A program made the position numbers and the translations under genes. 64,000 nucleotides of DNA from Caldora sp965222765 (lineage in GTDB: Bacteria > Cyanobacteriota > Cyanobacteriia > Cyanobacteriales > Coleofasciculaceae), in contig CBDCVG010000002.1 of the NCBI GenBank assembly GCA_965222765.1, forward strand, positions 1 through 64,000. Direction: 5' to 3'. A model generated the notes under the pieces. That model saw nothing but the letters and a program-made list of their open reading frames with translations, was not told the DNA's origin and did not search any database. Positions 42,781-51,937 of the stretch are shown piece after piece (position 1 is the stretch's first letter; the number at the start of each line of letters is the position of its first letter).

Positions 42781-42871
42781 TAGTGCAGTGCGGTGGAAAT
42801 AACCTACCAGGAGAGAGAGCGATAGAATCCTTTCTCTATAAGCATTCTTCATTCTTCATTCCCCGCAGCGG
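42781..42871. repeat. Dispersed repeat R4, copy 2
   Basis: Same order of blocks as at 20629-20724: AGTGCAGTGCGG, GATAGAATCC, CTCTATAAGCATTCTT, CGCAGCGG. Confidence 0.7.
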
Positions 42872-42920
42872 TACTTGTTGTTGGTTGTTTGTACAAAAAA
42901 CAAAAAACAAAAAACAAACA

Positions 42921-42980
42921 ACCAAGCGGCGGGCGGCTATCCCTCCCATCCCTAAAGGAATGGGCTTCCCGCCGCTTTCG
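42921..42980. repeat. 60-bp GC-rich hairpin repeat, copy 2 (inverted)
   Basis: Reverse-complement copy of 11285-11344, with the same AAGCGGCGGG/CCCGCCGCTT arms. A fragment-like echo (AAAGCGGCTATCCCTC) is at about 53413. Confidence 0.75.
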
Positions 42981-43145
42981 GTGACAGCCATCACCCATTA
43001 CTCCGGTTTTAGTCACACAATTTTTAACAATATCTCACAGTGAATGAAGTTCCAAATCAATTCAATACCTCTGGGTTTTTGAGACTATACATATATTGTC
43101 GCAAAAGGTGACAACGATAATAGTTAATTACTTGAAATAATAAAA

Positions 43146-43520
43146 ATGTACCAAATACTACGTGAACCTTCAGTAATAGCGAACAAAGAACAAGTACTAG
43201 CTATATTATTAATGCGTTTTAATATTCAGCCATCAAAAGCTAATTTCCTAGCTACTGAATGGTTAAGCCAACATCCAGGTCAAAATTGGGAGACGTTAAA
43301 ATATTTGTTAAATCAGAACATCGTAACCGTGTCCAAAGGAGTACTCAGAATGGTAACTGAGTCAAAAGGAGTACTCAGAGATGTTCATGAGTCTACCAAT
43401 CCAGAAGATCACACAACTAAATATAGAGGTATTACATATTCGGTGCTTCCCGAAGCTTCACAGCAGTTGAAACCTAACCCATCAGCTCCGAAGCGGCGAT
43501 ATCGAGGTGTGGAGTATTAA
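43146..43520 (+). CDS. DUF4278-domain protein
   Basis: The 124-residue protein has two short DUF4278 motifs, YRGITYSVLPEA (about 93) and YRGVEY (C-terminus). The N-terminal part (about 20-60, FNIQPSKANFLATEWLSQHP) is helical. A tandem duplication gives VSKGVLRMV and ESKGVLRDV. DUF4278 proteins are cyanobacterial and of unknown role. A terminator follows at 43552. Confidence 0.7.
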   Translation: MYQILREPSVIANKEQVLAILLMRFNIQPSKANFLATEWLSQHPGQNWETLKYLLNQNIVTVSKGVLRMVTESKGVLRDVHESTNPEDHTTKYRGITYSVLPEASQQLKPNPSAPKRRYRGVEY

Positions 43521-43551
43521 ATATCAACTCATTTTTTTAATCTTGCACCCC

Positions 43552-43577
43552 CCTACCCCTCACAAGGGTAGGTTTTT
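43552..43577 (+). terminator. Rho-independent terminator
   Basis: CCTACCC-CTCACAA-GGGTAGG followed by TTTTT. It lies 32 bp after the DUF4278 stop codon on the same strand. Confidence 0.85.
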
Positions 43578-43783
43578 AATATTTCGCTGAAAATGAGACA
43601 AGGGAGGAAAGTAGACAAGGAAGATTTTTCAAGAAAAACTGGGCTTTTGGTGCGTCTTGGATTTTTGATAACCGAACAGAAAGTGGTACGGTTTTCCTCC
43701 CTTGTCACCTTGTCTACCTTGTCTTGTAATAACCCGACAGTAAAAAAACTACCCTTGTCAGTCGTTCCTTTCATCCTTTACTT

Positions 43784-44131
43784 TTAGCCCACTGCATAAT
43801 CACTCATTTCACGCATGAAAGGAGGATGAAAACCTAGCACAATATCTTGTCTCGGTACACCCAAATCTACTAAATCTGCCGCAATGTCATGCTCCGTTGA
43901 ATTGTAAAAAATCCAGATTTTCTCATTCCGAACATCAAGATGCATTACACAATGATGTATCCAGCGCTTATGGTGCCAACCCAGATGCACAATTTGATAA
44001 TGGTTTCGTTGGGTATCAAAAATAGTCTCAACTTCAATCTCACCATAAGCTGGCTTAACTGCTGCATAACCCATCAACAATTGCTGCACTATTTGCTGAT
44101 AGTTAGTTAATTTATTCCTCAGTACTTCCAT
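43784..44131 (-). CDS. xisI: XisI-family protein
   Basis: The 115-residue protein has the XisI pattern: LTNYQQIVQQLLMGYA, FDTQRNHYQIVHLGWHHKRW, HCVMHLDVRNEKIWIFYNST, and the ending DIVLGFHPPFMREMSDYAVG. XisI was named as a controlling factor for excision of the fdxN element in Anabaena. The start overlaps xisH by 13 bp, so they form an operon. No fdxN or xisF is here, so a role in excision is not implied. Confidence 0.92.
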   Translation of the reverse strand: MEVLRNKLTNYQQIVQQLLMGYAAVKPAYGEIEVETIFDTQRNHYQIVHLGWHHKRWIHHCVMHLDVRNEKIWIFYNSTEHDIAADLVDLGVPRQDIVLGFHPPFMREMSDYAVG

Positions 44132-44535
44132 TGATAAATTTGCTCCAATTCAATGTTATAAACCATTATTTTGACAGTATTTTCTTGCAGCATTGACGCT
44201 GGAAAATCAAGTTGAAAGAAGCTGTTATAAGTTAGCTCTGGCACAGCTAGATAGAGAATGCGCTCAGGTTCTTCACGACGCAATGCAGCCCGATAGTTAA
44301 TAAACTGCCCCAGTGCTGTATGAAACTCAGAAATTGCCGATGCACTAGCTAAAAAACTTTTGACTTCAACTGCAATTTTCTCATCTCCTCGCTCCGCTGC
44401 CAGTAATCGTTCTGCCCCCAAGTCAATTTCCATATCTACACCACCTACTTTAATCTGAAGCGGATCATGAGTAATCTTCCACCCATCCTTAGCAAGAGCC
44501 CTCTTAACAACTTGATGAAAACGATCCTTAGCCAC
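44119..44535 (-). CDS. xisH: XisH-family protein (endonuclease-like fold)
   Basis: The 138-residue protein has the XisH pattern: AKDRFHQVVKRALAKDGWKI, the catalytic-like DMEIDLGAERLLAAERGDEK, then IAVEVKSFLASASAISEFH. The D...ExK spacing is that of a PD-(D/E)XK nuclease fold. It pairs with xisI downstream. XisH/XisI pairs are abundant in filamentous cyanobacteria in many copies, which resembles toxin-antitoxin or mobile-linked pairs, though that is inference. Confidence 0.92.
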   Translation of the reverse strand: MAKDRFHQVVKRALAKDGWKITHDPLQIKVGGVDMEIDLGAERLLAAERGDEKIAVEVKSFLASASAISEFHTALGQFINYRAALRREEPERILYLAVPELTYNSFFQLDFPASMLQENTVKIMVYNIELEQIYQWKY

Positions 44536-44700
44536 AACAGATAATCCAAGCTAGCAGATTCGATATCAGAAGTAACATTTTATATATGTGCGTATACTTT
44601 ACCGATTATAAAAATATAATATCCCAAAAATAGCGATCGCTGAATCTTTTTCATCCTTCTACATCCTGCCTCCTGTTCCTGGATCATAATTTAATCAACC

Positions 44701-47118
44701 ATGCCAGCAATTACCAAAGTCATTCACCAAACCTGGAAAAACCAGAATATTCCAGCTGAAATGCTGGAGTTCCAGCAGAGTTGGCAACATTATCATCCTG
44801 ACTGGGAATATCGTCTTTGGACTGATGAAGATAATCGCCAGTTTTTGCAAGCCAACTACTCGTGGTTCTTATCTATCTATGACAACTATCCAGAGAATAT
44901 TTTTCGAGTCGATGCTATTCGATATTTTATCCTGAAGCATCACGGTGGAGTATTTATTGACCTTGACTTTGAGTGCTTGCGTCCATTAAATCAACTTTTA
45001 GAAGGTAAAGAGTTAGTATTAGGACTTGAGCCAGCTGAACATGTTCAGTTACCTCAGCCACAAGCTCGTGGACTCACTCATATTATTTGTCCCTCATTGA
45101 TGGCATCTAGGGTAGGACATCCATTTTGGCAACATGTATGGCAATATCTAGTAGAAAGCTATCAGTTTCCTGGTGTATTGGATGCAACAGGACCTTTTTT
45201 GTTGACTCGTGCCTATGATACCTATTCTTCACCAGATACTATCAGTCTCGTTGCTTCAGAATTGCTTTATCCCGTTACCAAGTTTGACTGCTGGGATGGT
45301 AAGTTAAACAACCCTCAATTTCGTCAGAAAATTGCCCAGCAAGCGTTTGCCATTCATCATTGGCACGGCAGCTGGTTTCAGCATAAATCAACCAAAACCG
45401 AGGATACTCTACCTCTTTCCTTAATGGTAAAGGGTCGAATCATCCTACATGCCAAATTCCGATTCAACCTTTATCAGTCCCTATTTAGCCAGGAAGCTAA
45501 ACAACCCCTCATTTCCTGCATGATGGTGACGAAAAATCGCTTTCAACAGGCAAAGTTAGCAATTGATTGTTTCCAAAATCAGACTTATCCCCACAAAGAG
45601 TTAGTTATTGTCGATGATGATGAAAGCGATCGCTTAGCTGAGTATATTCATCAATTAGCCGATGATACCATTCAATATCTGCGGCTTGCACCAGAGAACC
45701 GCACATTAGGAGAGTTGCGTAATCTGGCGCTAGCTCAGACTTCAGGAACTTACGTTTGTCAGTGGGATGATGATGATCTTATAGATCCCCTACGGCTAGA
45801 AATGCAAATGTTGGCTCTGCAATCTCTTAATGCTGATGCCTGCTTTTTGCAACGGTGGCTCATGTGGTGGTTGGAACAGCGTCGTTTGGCAACCTCCCGC
45901 ACTCGTATTTGGGAAGGCTCGATACTTTGCCACAAATCCAAGCTTCCTCCCTATCCAGTTCAAAGACAAGGAGAAGATACTTTAGTCAGCTCTGTGATTC
46001 TACAAAATTGCCGGGTTGCCTTGCTTGATCAACCACAACTTTATCTTTATGTTGTCCATCAGCAAAATACCTTCGGTGATGAGCATTTTGAGCAGCACTG
46101 GCAACAAGCTAGCGCTCGTTATCAAGGAATAGATTACGAGATGATGATGCAAAACCTGGCTGAGCGAATGCCAGTAAATTTGTATGAGCAAATGTTAGAG
46201 CCGATTGTAAGTCAGCAGGCACGGAGACACGGAGACACGGAGACGCGGAGAATTGAAATCCCACCTGATATTTCGTTCATCCCTCCTGAGGATAACAAGG
46301 AAATATCAGCATCTAACCAAAAGCAATCCGGTTTTTTGACGGAGCTACCAAAAATTCTTATCCTCACCCCCGTCAAGAATGCAGTGTCTTATCTACCGCA
46401 ATACCTAGAGAATCTCTTAAGCCTCAAATATCCCCATGGCAAGATTTCTCTAGGCATTCTGGAAAGTGATAGTTCCGATGGTAGCTTTGACTGGTTGCAG
46501 CAACATCTTCCGGAATTAAGTCAGAAATTTAGTCAAGTACACCTATTCAAAAAAGACTTTCAGTTTCATCATACCCTTCCGCGTTGGCAACCCAGTATTC
46601 AATTTCAACGTCGCTCGGTTTTGGCAAAAAGTCGTAATTGGTTGCTCCAACAATCTCTACAAGCTGAGGAATGGGTACTTTGGTTGGATGTGGATATTGT
46701 AGAGTACCCAGAAGAAATTATTCAACTACTTTTAGAACCAGGTAAGGAGATTATTGTACCCAACTGTGTGGTTGGTACCCAAGGACGGAGTTTTGATACC
46801 AATACCTTCAAATTCAAACCAGGTGCCGAATTACAAGACTGGACTCCTTTTGTCATTGACGGTATTATCCAACCTCCTAGAGGGGAAGGGAGACTCTATT
46901 TAGAAGATTTGCGATTATCCCATGAAATTATTGAAGTTGATAGTGTTGGTGCAACCATGTTACTGATTAAAGCAGATTTGCATCGAGAAGGATTGATTTT
47001 TCCCACCTTCAGCTACAAGCTCTATATTGAAACCGAGGGGTTAGCCATGATGGCCAAAGATATGGGCTACACTTGTTGGGGATTGCCGCAATTAGAAATA
47101 GTTCATGTTTCGGCGTAG
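44701..47118 (+). CDS. Triple-domain glycosyltransferase (GT32-like, GT2-like, Anp1/GT2-like)
   Basis: The 805-residue protein has three catalytic-like units. Residues 1-260 resemble GT32 DXD enzymes (KVIHQTWKNQNIPAEMLEFQ, FRVDAIRYFILKHHGGVFID, LDFE). Residues about 262-490 are a GT2 A-fold domain (LISCMMVTKNRFQQAKLAID and WDDDDLIDP). Residues about 540-805 resemble Anp1/Mnn9-type or GT2 domains (KILILTPVKNAVSYLPQYLE, LWLDVDIVEYP). The linker at about 505-530 (ARRHGDTETRRIEIPPD) is encoded by dispersed repeat R5. The protein could build a short glycan or glycoconjugate in one chain; the acceptor is unknown. A GT4 gene follows 425 bp downstream on the same strand. Confidence 0.82.
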   Translation: MPAITKVIHQTWKNQNIPAEMLEFQQSWQHYHPDWEYRLWTDEDNRQFLQANYSWFLSIYDNYPENIFRVDAIRYFILKHHGGVFIDLDFECLRPLNQLLEGKELVLGLEPAEHVQLPQPQARGLTHIICPSLMASRVGHPFWQHVWQYLVESYQFPGVLDATGPFLLTRAYDTYSSPDTISLVASELLYPVTKFDCWDGKLNNPQFRQKIAQQAFAIHHWHGSWFQHKSTKTEDTLPLSLMVKGRIILHAKFRFNLYQSLFSQEAKQPLISCMMVTKNRFQQAKLAIDCFQNQTYPHKELVIVDDDESDRLAEYIHQLADDTIQYLRLAPENRTLGELRNLALAQTSGTYVCQWDDDDLIDPLRLEMQMLALQSLNADACFLQRWLMWWLEQRRLATSRTRIWEGSILCHKSKLPPYPVQRQGEDTLVSSVILQNCRVALLDQPQLYLYVVHQQNTFGDEHFEQHWQQASARYQGIDYEMMMQNLAERMPVNLYEQMLEPIVSQQARRHGDTETRRIEIPPDISFIPPEDNKEISASNQKQSGFLTELPKILILTPVKNAVSYLPQYLENLLSLKYPHGKISLGILESDSSDGSFDWLQQHLPELSQKFSQVHLFKKDFQFHHTLPRWQPSIQFQRRSVLAKSRNWLLQQSLQAEEWVLWLDVDIVEYPEEIIQLLLEPGKEIIVPNCVVGTQGRSFDTNTFKFKPGAELQDWTPFVIDGIIQPPRGEGRLYLEDLRLSHEIIEVDSVGATMLLIKADLHREGLIFPTFSYKLYIETEGLAMMAKDMGYTCWGLPQLEIVHVSA
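46214..46289. repeat. Dispersed repeat R5, coding copy
   Basis: Contains the GGAGACAC/GGAGACGC units and then ATTGAAATCCCACC, matching 31803-31868. It is translated in frame as an interdomain linker. Confidence 0.75.
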
Positions 47119-47153
47119 GGTTTGATCAATTGGCAATGATGGAGAAAGGAAAA

Positions 47154-47399
47154 ATGTCAGAGGAAAGATTAACCCAGATAGAACAAAAACTTATCTTGCT
47201 TGAGCAAAGACTCAAGGCACTAGAAATAGATGTAGAACCAGAAGGGAGAATTTCCGAGGGCTTTGAATATTTAGCCCACGATATAGAATCTTTTAGGGAT
47301 GAAACACGAAAGCGGTTAGCTAAATTAGAACATGGTCAAAGCCAAATCAAAGCAACCCTTGACATCATTATGAGGCACGTTACAGGGATGGGACAATAG
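47154..47399 (+). CDS. Small coiled-coil protein, unknown function
   Basis: The 81-residue protein begins MSEERLTQIEQKLILLEQRL. I chose the start at 47154 because AAGGA lies about 5 nt upstream. Residues 3-30 and 45-70 are heptad-like. Similar small coiled coils are frequent in cyanobacteria next to unrelated genes. It begins 36 bp after the glycosyltransferase stop and may be co-transcribed. The stop codon abuts a TTAAGAA heptamer array. Confidence 0.5.
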   Translation: MSEERLTQIEQKLILLEQRLKALEIDVEPEGRISEGFEYLAHDIESFRDETRKRLAKLEHGQSQIKATLDIIMRHVTGMGQ

Positions 47400-47435
47400 A
47401 ATTAAGAATTAAGAATTAAGAATTAAGAATTAATT
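47399..47435. repeat. Heptamer STRR (ATTAAGA)n
   Basis: About five units immediately after the coiled-coil gene stop. Confidence 0.9.
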
Positions 47436-47500
47436 CTCACAGAAACCAAGCGGTGACGTTTGCAATGGGTAATGAAGTTTAATTTATCATAAACAAACTA

Positions 47501-47534
47501 ACACCTACCACCTACCACCTACCACCTACCACCT
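47501..47534. repeat. Heptamer STRR (CACCTAC)n
   Basis: About four units just upstream of the GT4 gene start, where they may leave little room for a standard ribosome site. Confidence 0.85.
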
Positions 47535-47543
47535 AAAAAAAAT

Positions 47544-48614
47544 GTGATTAATATCAACTCATTCTGCTTTGGATATCTTGGCGTGCAGAAACACGGCAGT
47601 AATTTTCTGGTGGCGCTGAGTCGATATGATGAGATTGCCTTGTTTCCCTGGGATGATGTGCCGCCTCAAGAATATATTCCCCCCTTTTTCCAAAAATGCT
47701 TACTAAATGCTGAGAAGGCTAGCAACAGCAATATTGGTCTCGGCATTGGAGTTATGAATCGTATGCCTTATATTGTTGGGGGTAAAAAAATTGCCTTTAC
47801 AGTCTGGGAAACGAGCAAAATTCCTCCTACTGAACTTGAGTATCTCCGAGATGTGGATGAAATTTGGATGCCATCTACCTGGGGAAAAACCTTACTTGAG
47901 CAGAATAGTATTAACCCGGATAGAATCAAAGTTGTGCCAGAGGGAGTAAATACTCAACGGTATAAACCACGGAAAAAAGAAGAAGAGTCTGTTTCAAACC
48001 ACAGATTTAGGTTTTTGTGTGTAGGCAAATGGGAAAAGCGTAAAGGTATTGATCTTTTGCTCAAAGCCTATGCCAACGCTTTTAGGGCAGATGAACCAGT
48101 TGAGTTAGTTCTACATTGCTATAATCCCCAAATACCGAATTTTAATCTAAAATCTGCGATCGCTAAATTAAATTTACCGGCACATCCACCGATTCGCTAT
48201 AGTCCCCCAGTTACAGAATCAGCTATGGTGGATATTTATAATAATTGTGATGCCTTTGTCTTACCAAGCCGAGCCGAGGGTTGGGGATTACCAATTATTG
48301 AAGCGATGGCTTGTGCTAAGCCAGTTATTGTCACAGATTATAGTGGTTATCGAGATTTTGTCAATTCGAGTAATGGCTACTTGGTAAATGTTAAAAGTAT
48401 GATTAAAGTAAAAGACCCTCAATGCTTTTCTTCAGAACTCGATTACGGAGAATGGGCAGAACCGGATACTGAGCATTTACAATCAGTTTTGCGTTATGTG
48501 TTCGAGCATCAACAAGAAGCAAGCAATATTGGTAAAATTGCCCGAGAAGATGTGGTTAAGTCTTGGACATGGAATCATGCGGCATATAAAGCGTGGAAAG
48601 AATTTAGAATTTAG
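47544..48614 (+). CDS. GT4-family glycosyltransferase
   Basis: The 356-residue protein starts with GTG at 47544 (INSFCFGYLGVQKHGSNFL). It has the GT4 C-terminal domain (FLCVGKWEKRKGIDLLLKAY, FVLPSRAEGWGLPIIEAMAC). The N-terminal half (IAFTVWETSKIPPTELEYLR, DEIWMPSTWGKTLLEQNSI) matches the cyanobacterial group that follows multi-domain glycosyltransferases. It probably acts in the same glycan pathway as the 805-residue enzyme upstream. Its last residues (FRI) and the TAG stop are inside a heptamer repeat. Confidence 0.85.
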   Translation: MININSFCFGYLGVQKHGSNFLVALSRYDEIALFPWDDVPPQEYIPPFFQKCLLNAEKASNSNIGLGIGVMNRMPYIVGGKKIAFTVWETSKIPPTELEYLRDVDEIWMPSTWGKTLLEQNSINPDRIKVVPEGVNTQRYKPRKKEEESVSNHRFRFLCVGKWEKRKGIDLLLKAYANAFRADEPVELVLHCYNPQIPNFNLKSAIAKLNLPAHPPIRYSPPVTESAMVDIYNNCDAFVLPSRAEGWGLPIIEAMACAKPVIVTDYSGYRDFVNSSNGYLVNVKSMIKVKDPQCFSSELDYGEWAEPDTEHLQSVLRYVFEHQQEASNIGKIAREDVVKSWTWNHAAYKAWKEFRI

Positions 48615-48641
48615 AATTTAGAATTTAGAATTTAGAATTTT
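48601..48641. repeat. Heptamer STRR (AATTTAG)n
   Basis: About five units that overlap the end of the GT4 gene and contain its stop codon. Confidence 0.9.
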
Positions 48642-48825
48642 AGGTCAAAAATTGATGCTTAATTCACTGGCAATATTTGAGAACCACATCTTTCAACCTA
48701 TCTAATTATCAATCCTCTTTCTTTCGCTAAACCGCCAGAAGCCCGGCTCCATACCTGTAAGGTTGGAGTCGGGATCAATGGCATCGCACAATTATTGTTC
48801 GATTTAGCGTCGGGAGCTGTCAGTA

Positions 48826-49230
48826 TTACTTCCACACTTTATCAATTGGTGGTGGTTCTACACCTTGAAAACCAACACCCCATTCATAGTTAGATGGTTC
48901 TGGTGCTATTGCTTGTGATGCCGTAGACTGATCGGTAGTTTTAGGGGGATAAGTTGGGGAATTAGTTGAGGGTTCAGTTGGTTTAATAGCATGAACACTA
49001 TTAAGCCAGCTATGATTACTCCTCTGTTTCACCGGTAACGGAGCCTGATTTCCCCTATCAAGAGACTGACTCAGATAGTACAACCCTTCAGCCAATTTGT
49101 TTAAGTGGGAACATCGATAATCTGCGGCTTGCCAGTCTCCAGCTTCTAGAGCTTCAATATATCCCTTCTGTAGGGCTCCGATTAATCTCAGATGGATTTC
49201 TATAAGTGGATGAGTGTTAGTCATTAGCAT
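48826..49230 (-). CDS. Hypothetical protein with helical N-terminus
   Basis: The 134-residue protein has a helical N-terminal 60 residues (HPLIEIHLRLIGALQKGYIE, DYRCSHLNKLAEGLYYLSQS) and a Pro/Thr/Ser-rich, probably disordered C-terminal half. It begins MLMTN, so the true start may be the first or the third codon. I do not recognise the family. It stands alone against the GT4 gene. Confidence 0.5.
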   Translation of the reverse strand: MLMTNTHPLIEIHLRLIGALQKGYIEALEAGDWQAADYRCSHLNKLAEGLYYLSQSLDRGNQAPLPVKQRSNHSWLNSVHAIKPTEPSTNSPTYPPKTTDQSTASQAIAPEPSNYEWGVGFQGVEPPPIDKVWK

Positions 49231-49858
49231 TAGTTTTTTGTTTCTTCCCTAAACCCTAAATTTCACACCCTGCCTACTTTTCAAGCAGTTTTTAACCTCT
49301 CAGTTATTTAGGGTAGTAAGGACAATTTACACAGAGTGACTGCTAGTGAAAATGGTATTGAGAACGCAAAGCAAGGGTGTTGTCTATATAAGGCTTTCAG
49401 TAAGACATCTGTTAAACAGAAAATTCTTTGACCAATTTTTTTCCAGCAGGTGTTGCTCTTCAAATCACTGGCTGGCAAACCATTCGATGACTTACGCACT
49501 CAAGTGTCATGCTGAGGTAATAGTAAAGCATCACCGGCTGTCTGGAGATCCTTCGCTATCGCTCAGGATGACATAATTCTGTGACAGTGCGTAAGTCCTA
49601 CATTCGAGGAGGAGAGCTCTCCTATTAGTCAAAGTTTGATTGATCATTAGCAATCTTTACTAGGAGCACGTTTTTCTTCCTGTGTTCCAATGGTAGTATT
49701 TAAGTATAGATTTATATCAATTAAATTTACAAAAAACATAGACTTAAATCTATTTATGAAGCTAATTTTCTAACAACTCCTCAGGAGCTAATCCACCCCA
49801 GACGAGATTACGGCGTCAATCTCGCTCCAATTTTTAATGCTCACATGACACACAGCTT
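49231..49858. other. Upstream region of bicA, with MITE M1
   Basis: There is no gene in this 628-bp gap. It contains MITE M1 copy 5, the 14-bp palindrome AGGAGAGCTCTCCT at 49610-49623, and an 8-bp inverted pair TAGATTTA (49707-49714) and TAAATCTA (49745-49752) about 110-150 bp before bicA. The last could be an operator, but nothing else supports this. Confidence 0.4.
49488..49598. mobile_element. MITE family M1, copy 5
   Basis: The 111-bp element TGACTTACGCAC...GTGCGTAAGTCC is flanked by partly matching 9-mers (ACCATTCGA and TACATTCGA, 7 of 9 identical), an eroded target duplication. Confidence 0.88.
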
Positions 49859-51550
49859 ATGCAACTCACAAATCGTATTCATTTTAGGAACCTGCGCGGT
49901 GATATCTTTGGTGGTGTAACAGCCGCAGTTATCGCCCTACCGATGGCCCTTGCCTTCGGTGTAGCCTCTGGTGCTGGAGCTCCAGCTGGTCTTTGGGGTG
50001 CTGTTTTAGTAGGCTTTTTTGCAGCACTTTTTGGTGGTACTCCTACTCTAATTTCTGAACCCACTGGTCCGATGACGGTGGTGATGACAGCAGTTATTGC
50101 TAACCTAACGGCAGCTAACCCAGAGAATGGCATGGCTATGGCATTTACCGTAGTAATGATGGCTGGGGTAATCCAAATCATTCTTGGGTCATTGCGGCTC
50201 GGAAGATATGTTACCCTAATGCCCTATACGGTAGTTTCCGGGTTTATGTCCGGGATTGGTCTGATCCTGATCATTTTGCAACTAGGACCTTTTCTGGGAC
50301 AGGCTACACCGAAGGGGGGTGTTCTTGGTACCGTTCAAAACCTGCCTCAGCTTTTAAATAATATCAATATTGGTGAGGCTGGCTTAGGTATCCTGACACT
50401 GTTAATTCTGTTCTTGATGCCATCCAAACTCAAGCGGTTCGTTCCCCCACAGTTGGTAGCTTTAGTAGCAGGAACCCTATTAGCACTGTTTCTTTTCCCT
50501 GAGCCAGATGCTATTAGACGAATTGGTGAGATTCCTACAGGTTGGCCATCTTTGCAGATACCCACCTTTACTGCAGCACAGTTTCAGACGATGCTCATTG
50601 ATGGCTTAGTTCTGGGTATGCTGGGTTGTATTGATGCCCTACTCACCTCAGTAGTTGCTGATAGTTTGACTCGTACTCAGCACAACTCCAATAAGGAATT
50701 AATCGGTCAAGGAATCGGTAACCTAATATCTGGCTTGTTTGGCGGTATACCTGGTGCCGGTGCAACCATGGGAACAGTAGTCAATATCCAAGCTGGAGGG
50801 CGCACGGCAGTATCTGGCTTAACCCGCTCCCTCATTTTGCTGGTGGTGGTTTTAGGGGCCGCTAGTTTGACTGCCACCATTCCTATGGCGGTTCTGGCAG
50901 GTATCGCCCTCAAAGTGGGAATTAACATTATTGACTGGAACTTCCTAAAACGCGCTCATCAAGTTTCTTGGAAAGCTGCAATGATTATGTACGGGGTCAT
51001 TTTCCTCACCGTATTCGTTGACTTGATTGTTGCTGTAGGAGTTGGAGTTTTCGTCGCCAATATCTTGACGATTGAACGTCTCTCAAAACTTCAGGATCAA
51101 GACGTCAAGACGATTACTGATGCGGATGATCAAATTGTTATGAGTGACGAAGAGAAAGAACTTCTCGATCGCGCTAATGGTCGCGTCCTGTTGTTCCATC
51201 TTAGCGGTCCAATGATCTTTGGCGTATCAAAAGCGATCGCTCGTCAGCAAGTTGCGATGGAAGATCATGATGTGTTGATTCTAGACTTAAGTGATGTACC
51301 TCATTTAGGTGTTACCTCTTCTCTAGCGATCGAAAATGCCGTCAAGGAAGCTTATGATAAAGGTCGTCAGGTATTTATTGTAGGTGCTACAGGTCAGACG
51401 GCAAAGAGGTTACAACGCTTTGGAATTTTGGAAATGTTACCCCCAAATAATGTGCTGATGGAGCGACGAGAGGCACTGGAGGAAGCCCTTGCCTTGGTGA
51501 ACCGAATGGTTGTTGAATTTAACACCGTTACTCCTGGTTCAGTTGGGTGA
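49859..51550 (+). CDS. bicA: Sodium-dependent bicarbonate transporter BicA (SulP family)
   Basis: The 563-residue protein begins MQLTNRIHFRNLRGDIFGGV and carries the BicA/SulP core: ALPMALAFGVASGAGAPAGL, ISEPTGPMTVVMTAVIANLT, and multiple membrane helices. The C-terminal STAS domain (about 425-545) has VLLFHLSGPMIFGVSKAIAR and VLILDLSDVPHLGVTSSLAI. It closely follows the known BicA of Synechococcus PCC 7002, as far as I recall that sequence. It imports HCO3- with Na+ for the carbon-concentrating mechanism. The gene is upstream of a small membrane protein and a Na+/H+ antiporter on the same strand. Confidence 0.95.
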   Translation: MQLTNRIHFRNLRGDIFGGVTAAVIALPMALAFGVASGAGAPAGLWGAVLVGFFAALFGGTPTLISEPTGPMTVVMTAVIANLTAANPENGMAMAFTVVMMAGVIQIILGSLRLGRYVTLMPYTVVSGFMSGIGLILIILQLGPFLGQATPKGGVLGTVQNLPQLLNNINIGEAGLGILTLLILFLMPSKLKRFVPPQLVALVAGTLLALFLFPEPDAIRRIGEIPTGWPSLQIPTFTAAQFQTMLIDGLVLGMLGCIDALLTSVVADSLTRTQHNSNKELIGQGIGNLISGLFGGIPGAGATMGTVVNIQAGGRTAVSGLTRSLILLVVVLGAASLTATIPMAVLAGIALKVGINIIDWNFLKRAHQVSWKAAMIMYGVIFLTVFVDLIVAVGVGVFVANILTIERLSKLQDQDVKTITDADDQIVMSDEEKELLDRANGRVLLFHLSGPMIFGVSKAIARQQVAMEDHDVLILDLSDVPHLGVTSSLAIENAVKEAYDKGRQVFIVGATGQTAKRLQRFGILEMLPPNNVLMERREALEEALALVNRMVVEFNTVTPGSVG

Positions 51551-51727
51551 GGTGAAATTTACAGTGGCTCTCGATAAACTAAAAATGAAAAGGGATGGCT
51601 GAATCCCTTGATATGACTAGTTTCTGACTTCTTTTTCGGCGATTCCATCAATGAATTCTTAATTCTTCATTCTTCATTCTTAATTCGCCGTTAGGCGCTC
51701 ATTACCTGTATTTATGGAGCACTGTAT

Positions 51728-51937
51728 ATGCTTTGGTTGTACTTAATTACTTTAGCGATCGCTCTAGCATTTATTGGCAGAAAGCTTCAGCAATCCGAAC
51801 AAGTTCACTCGATTGCACTCAATTGTACTGGATTACTTAGTGTCACTTGGGGCTTTACCTTAGCACCTCCTTCTGCTCAACTTGTACTTGGATTGCTGTT
51901 ATTTGGTGTAGTTCAGTTCTATTCTCTACGGTTCTGA
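51728..51937 (+). CDS. Small membrane protein between bicA and the antiporter gene
   Basis: The 69-residue protein has two hydrophobic segments (LWLYLITLAIALAFIG and LVLGLLLFGVVQFYSL) around a short polar loop. Its place between a Na+-dependent bicarbonate transporter and a Na+/H+ antiporter suggests a link to them. I do not recognise the family. The start has no strong ribosome site. Confidence 0.5.
   Translation: MLWLYLITLAIALAFIGRKLQQSEQVHSIALNCTGLLSVTWGFTLAPPSAQLVLGLLLFGVVQFYSLRF

Noticed and set aside
43784..44535. Excisable fdxN-like element or prophage
   Set aside because: No recombinase, no direct-repeat attachment sites and no fdxN near the xisH/xisI pair.
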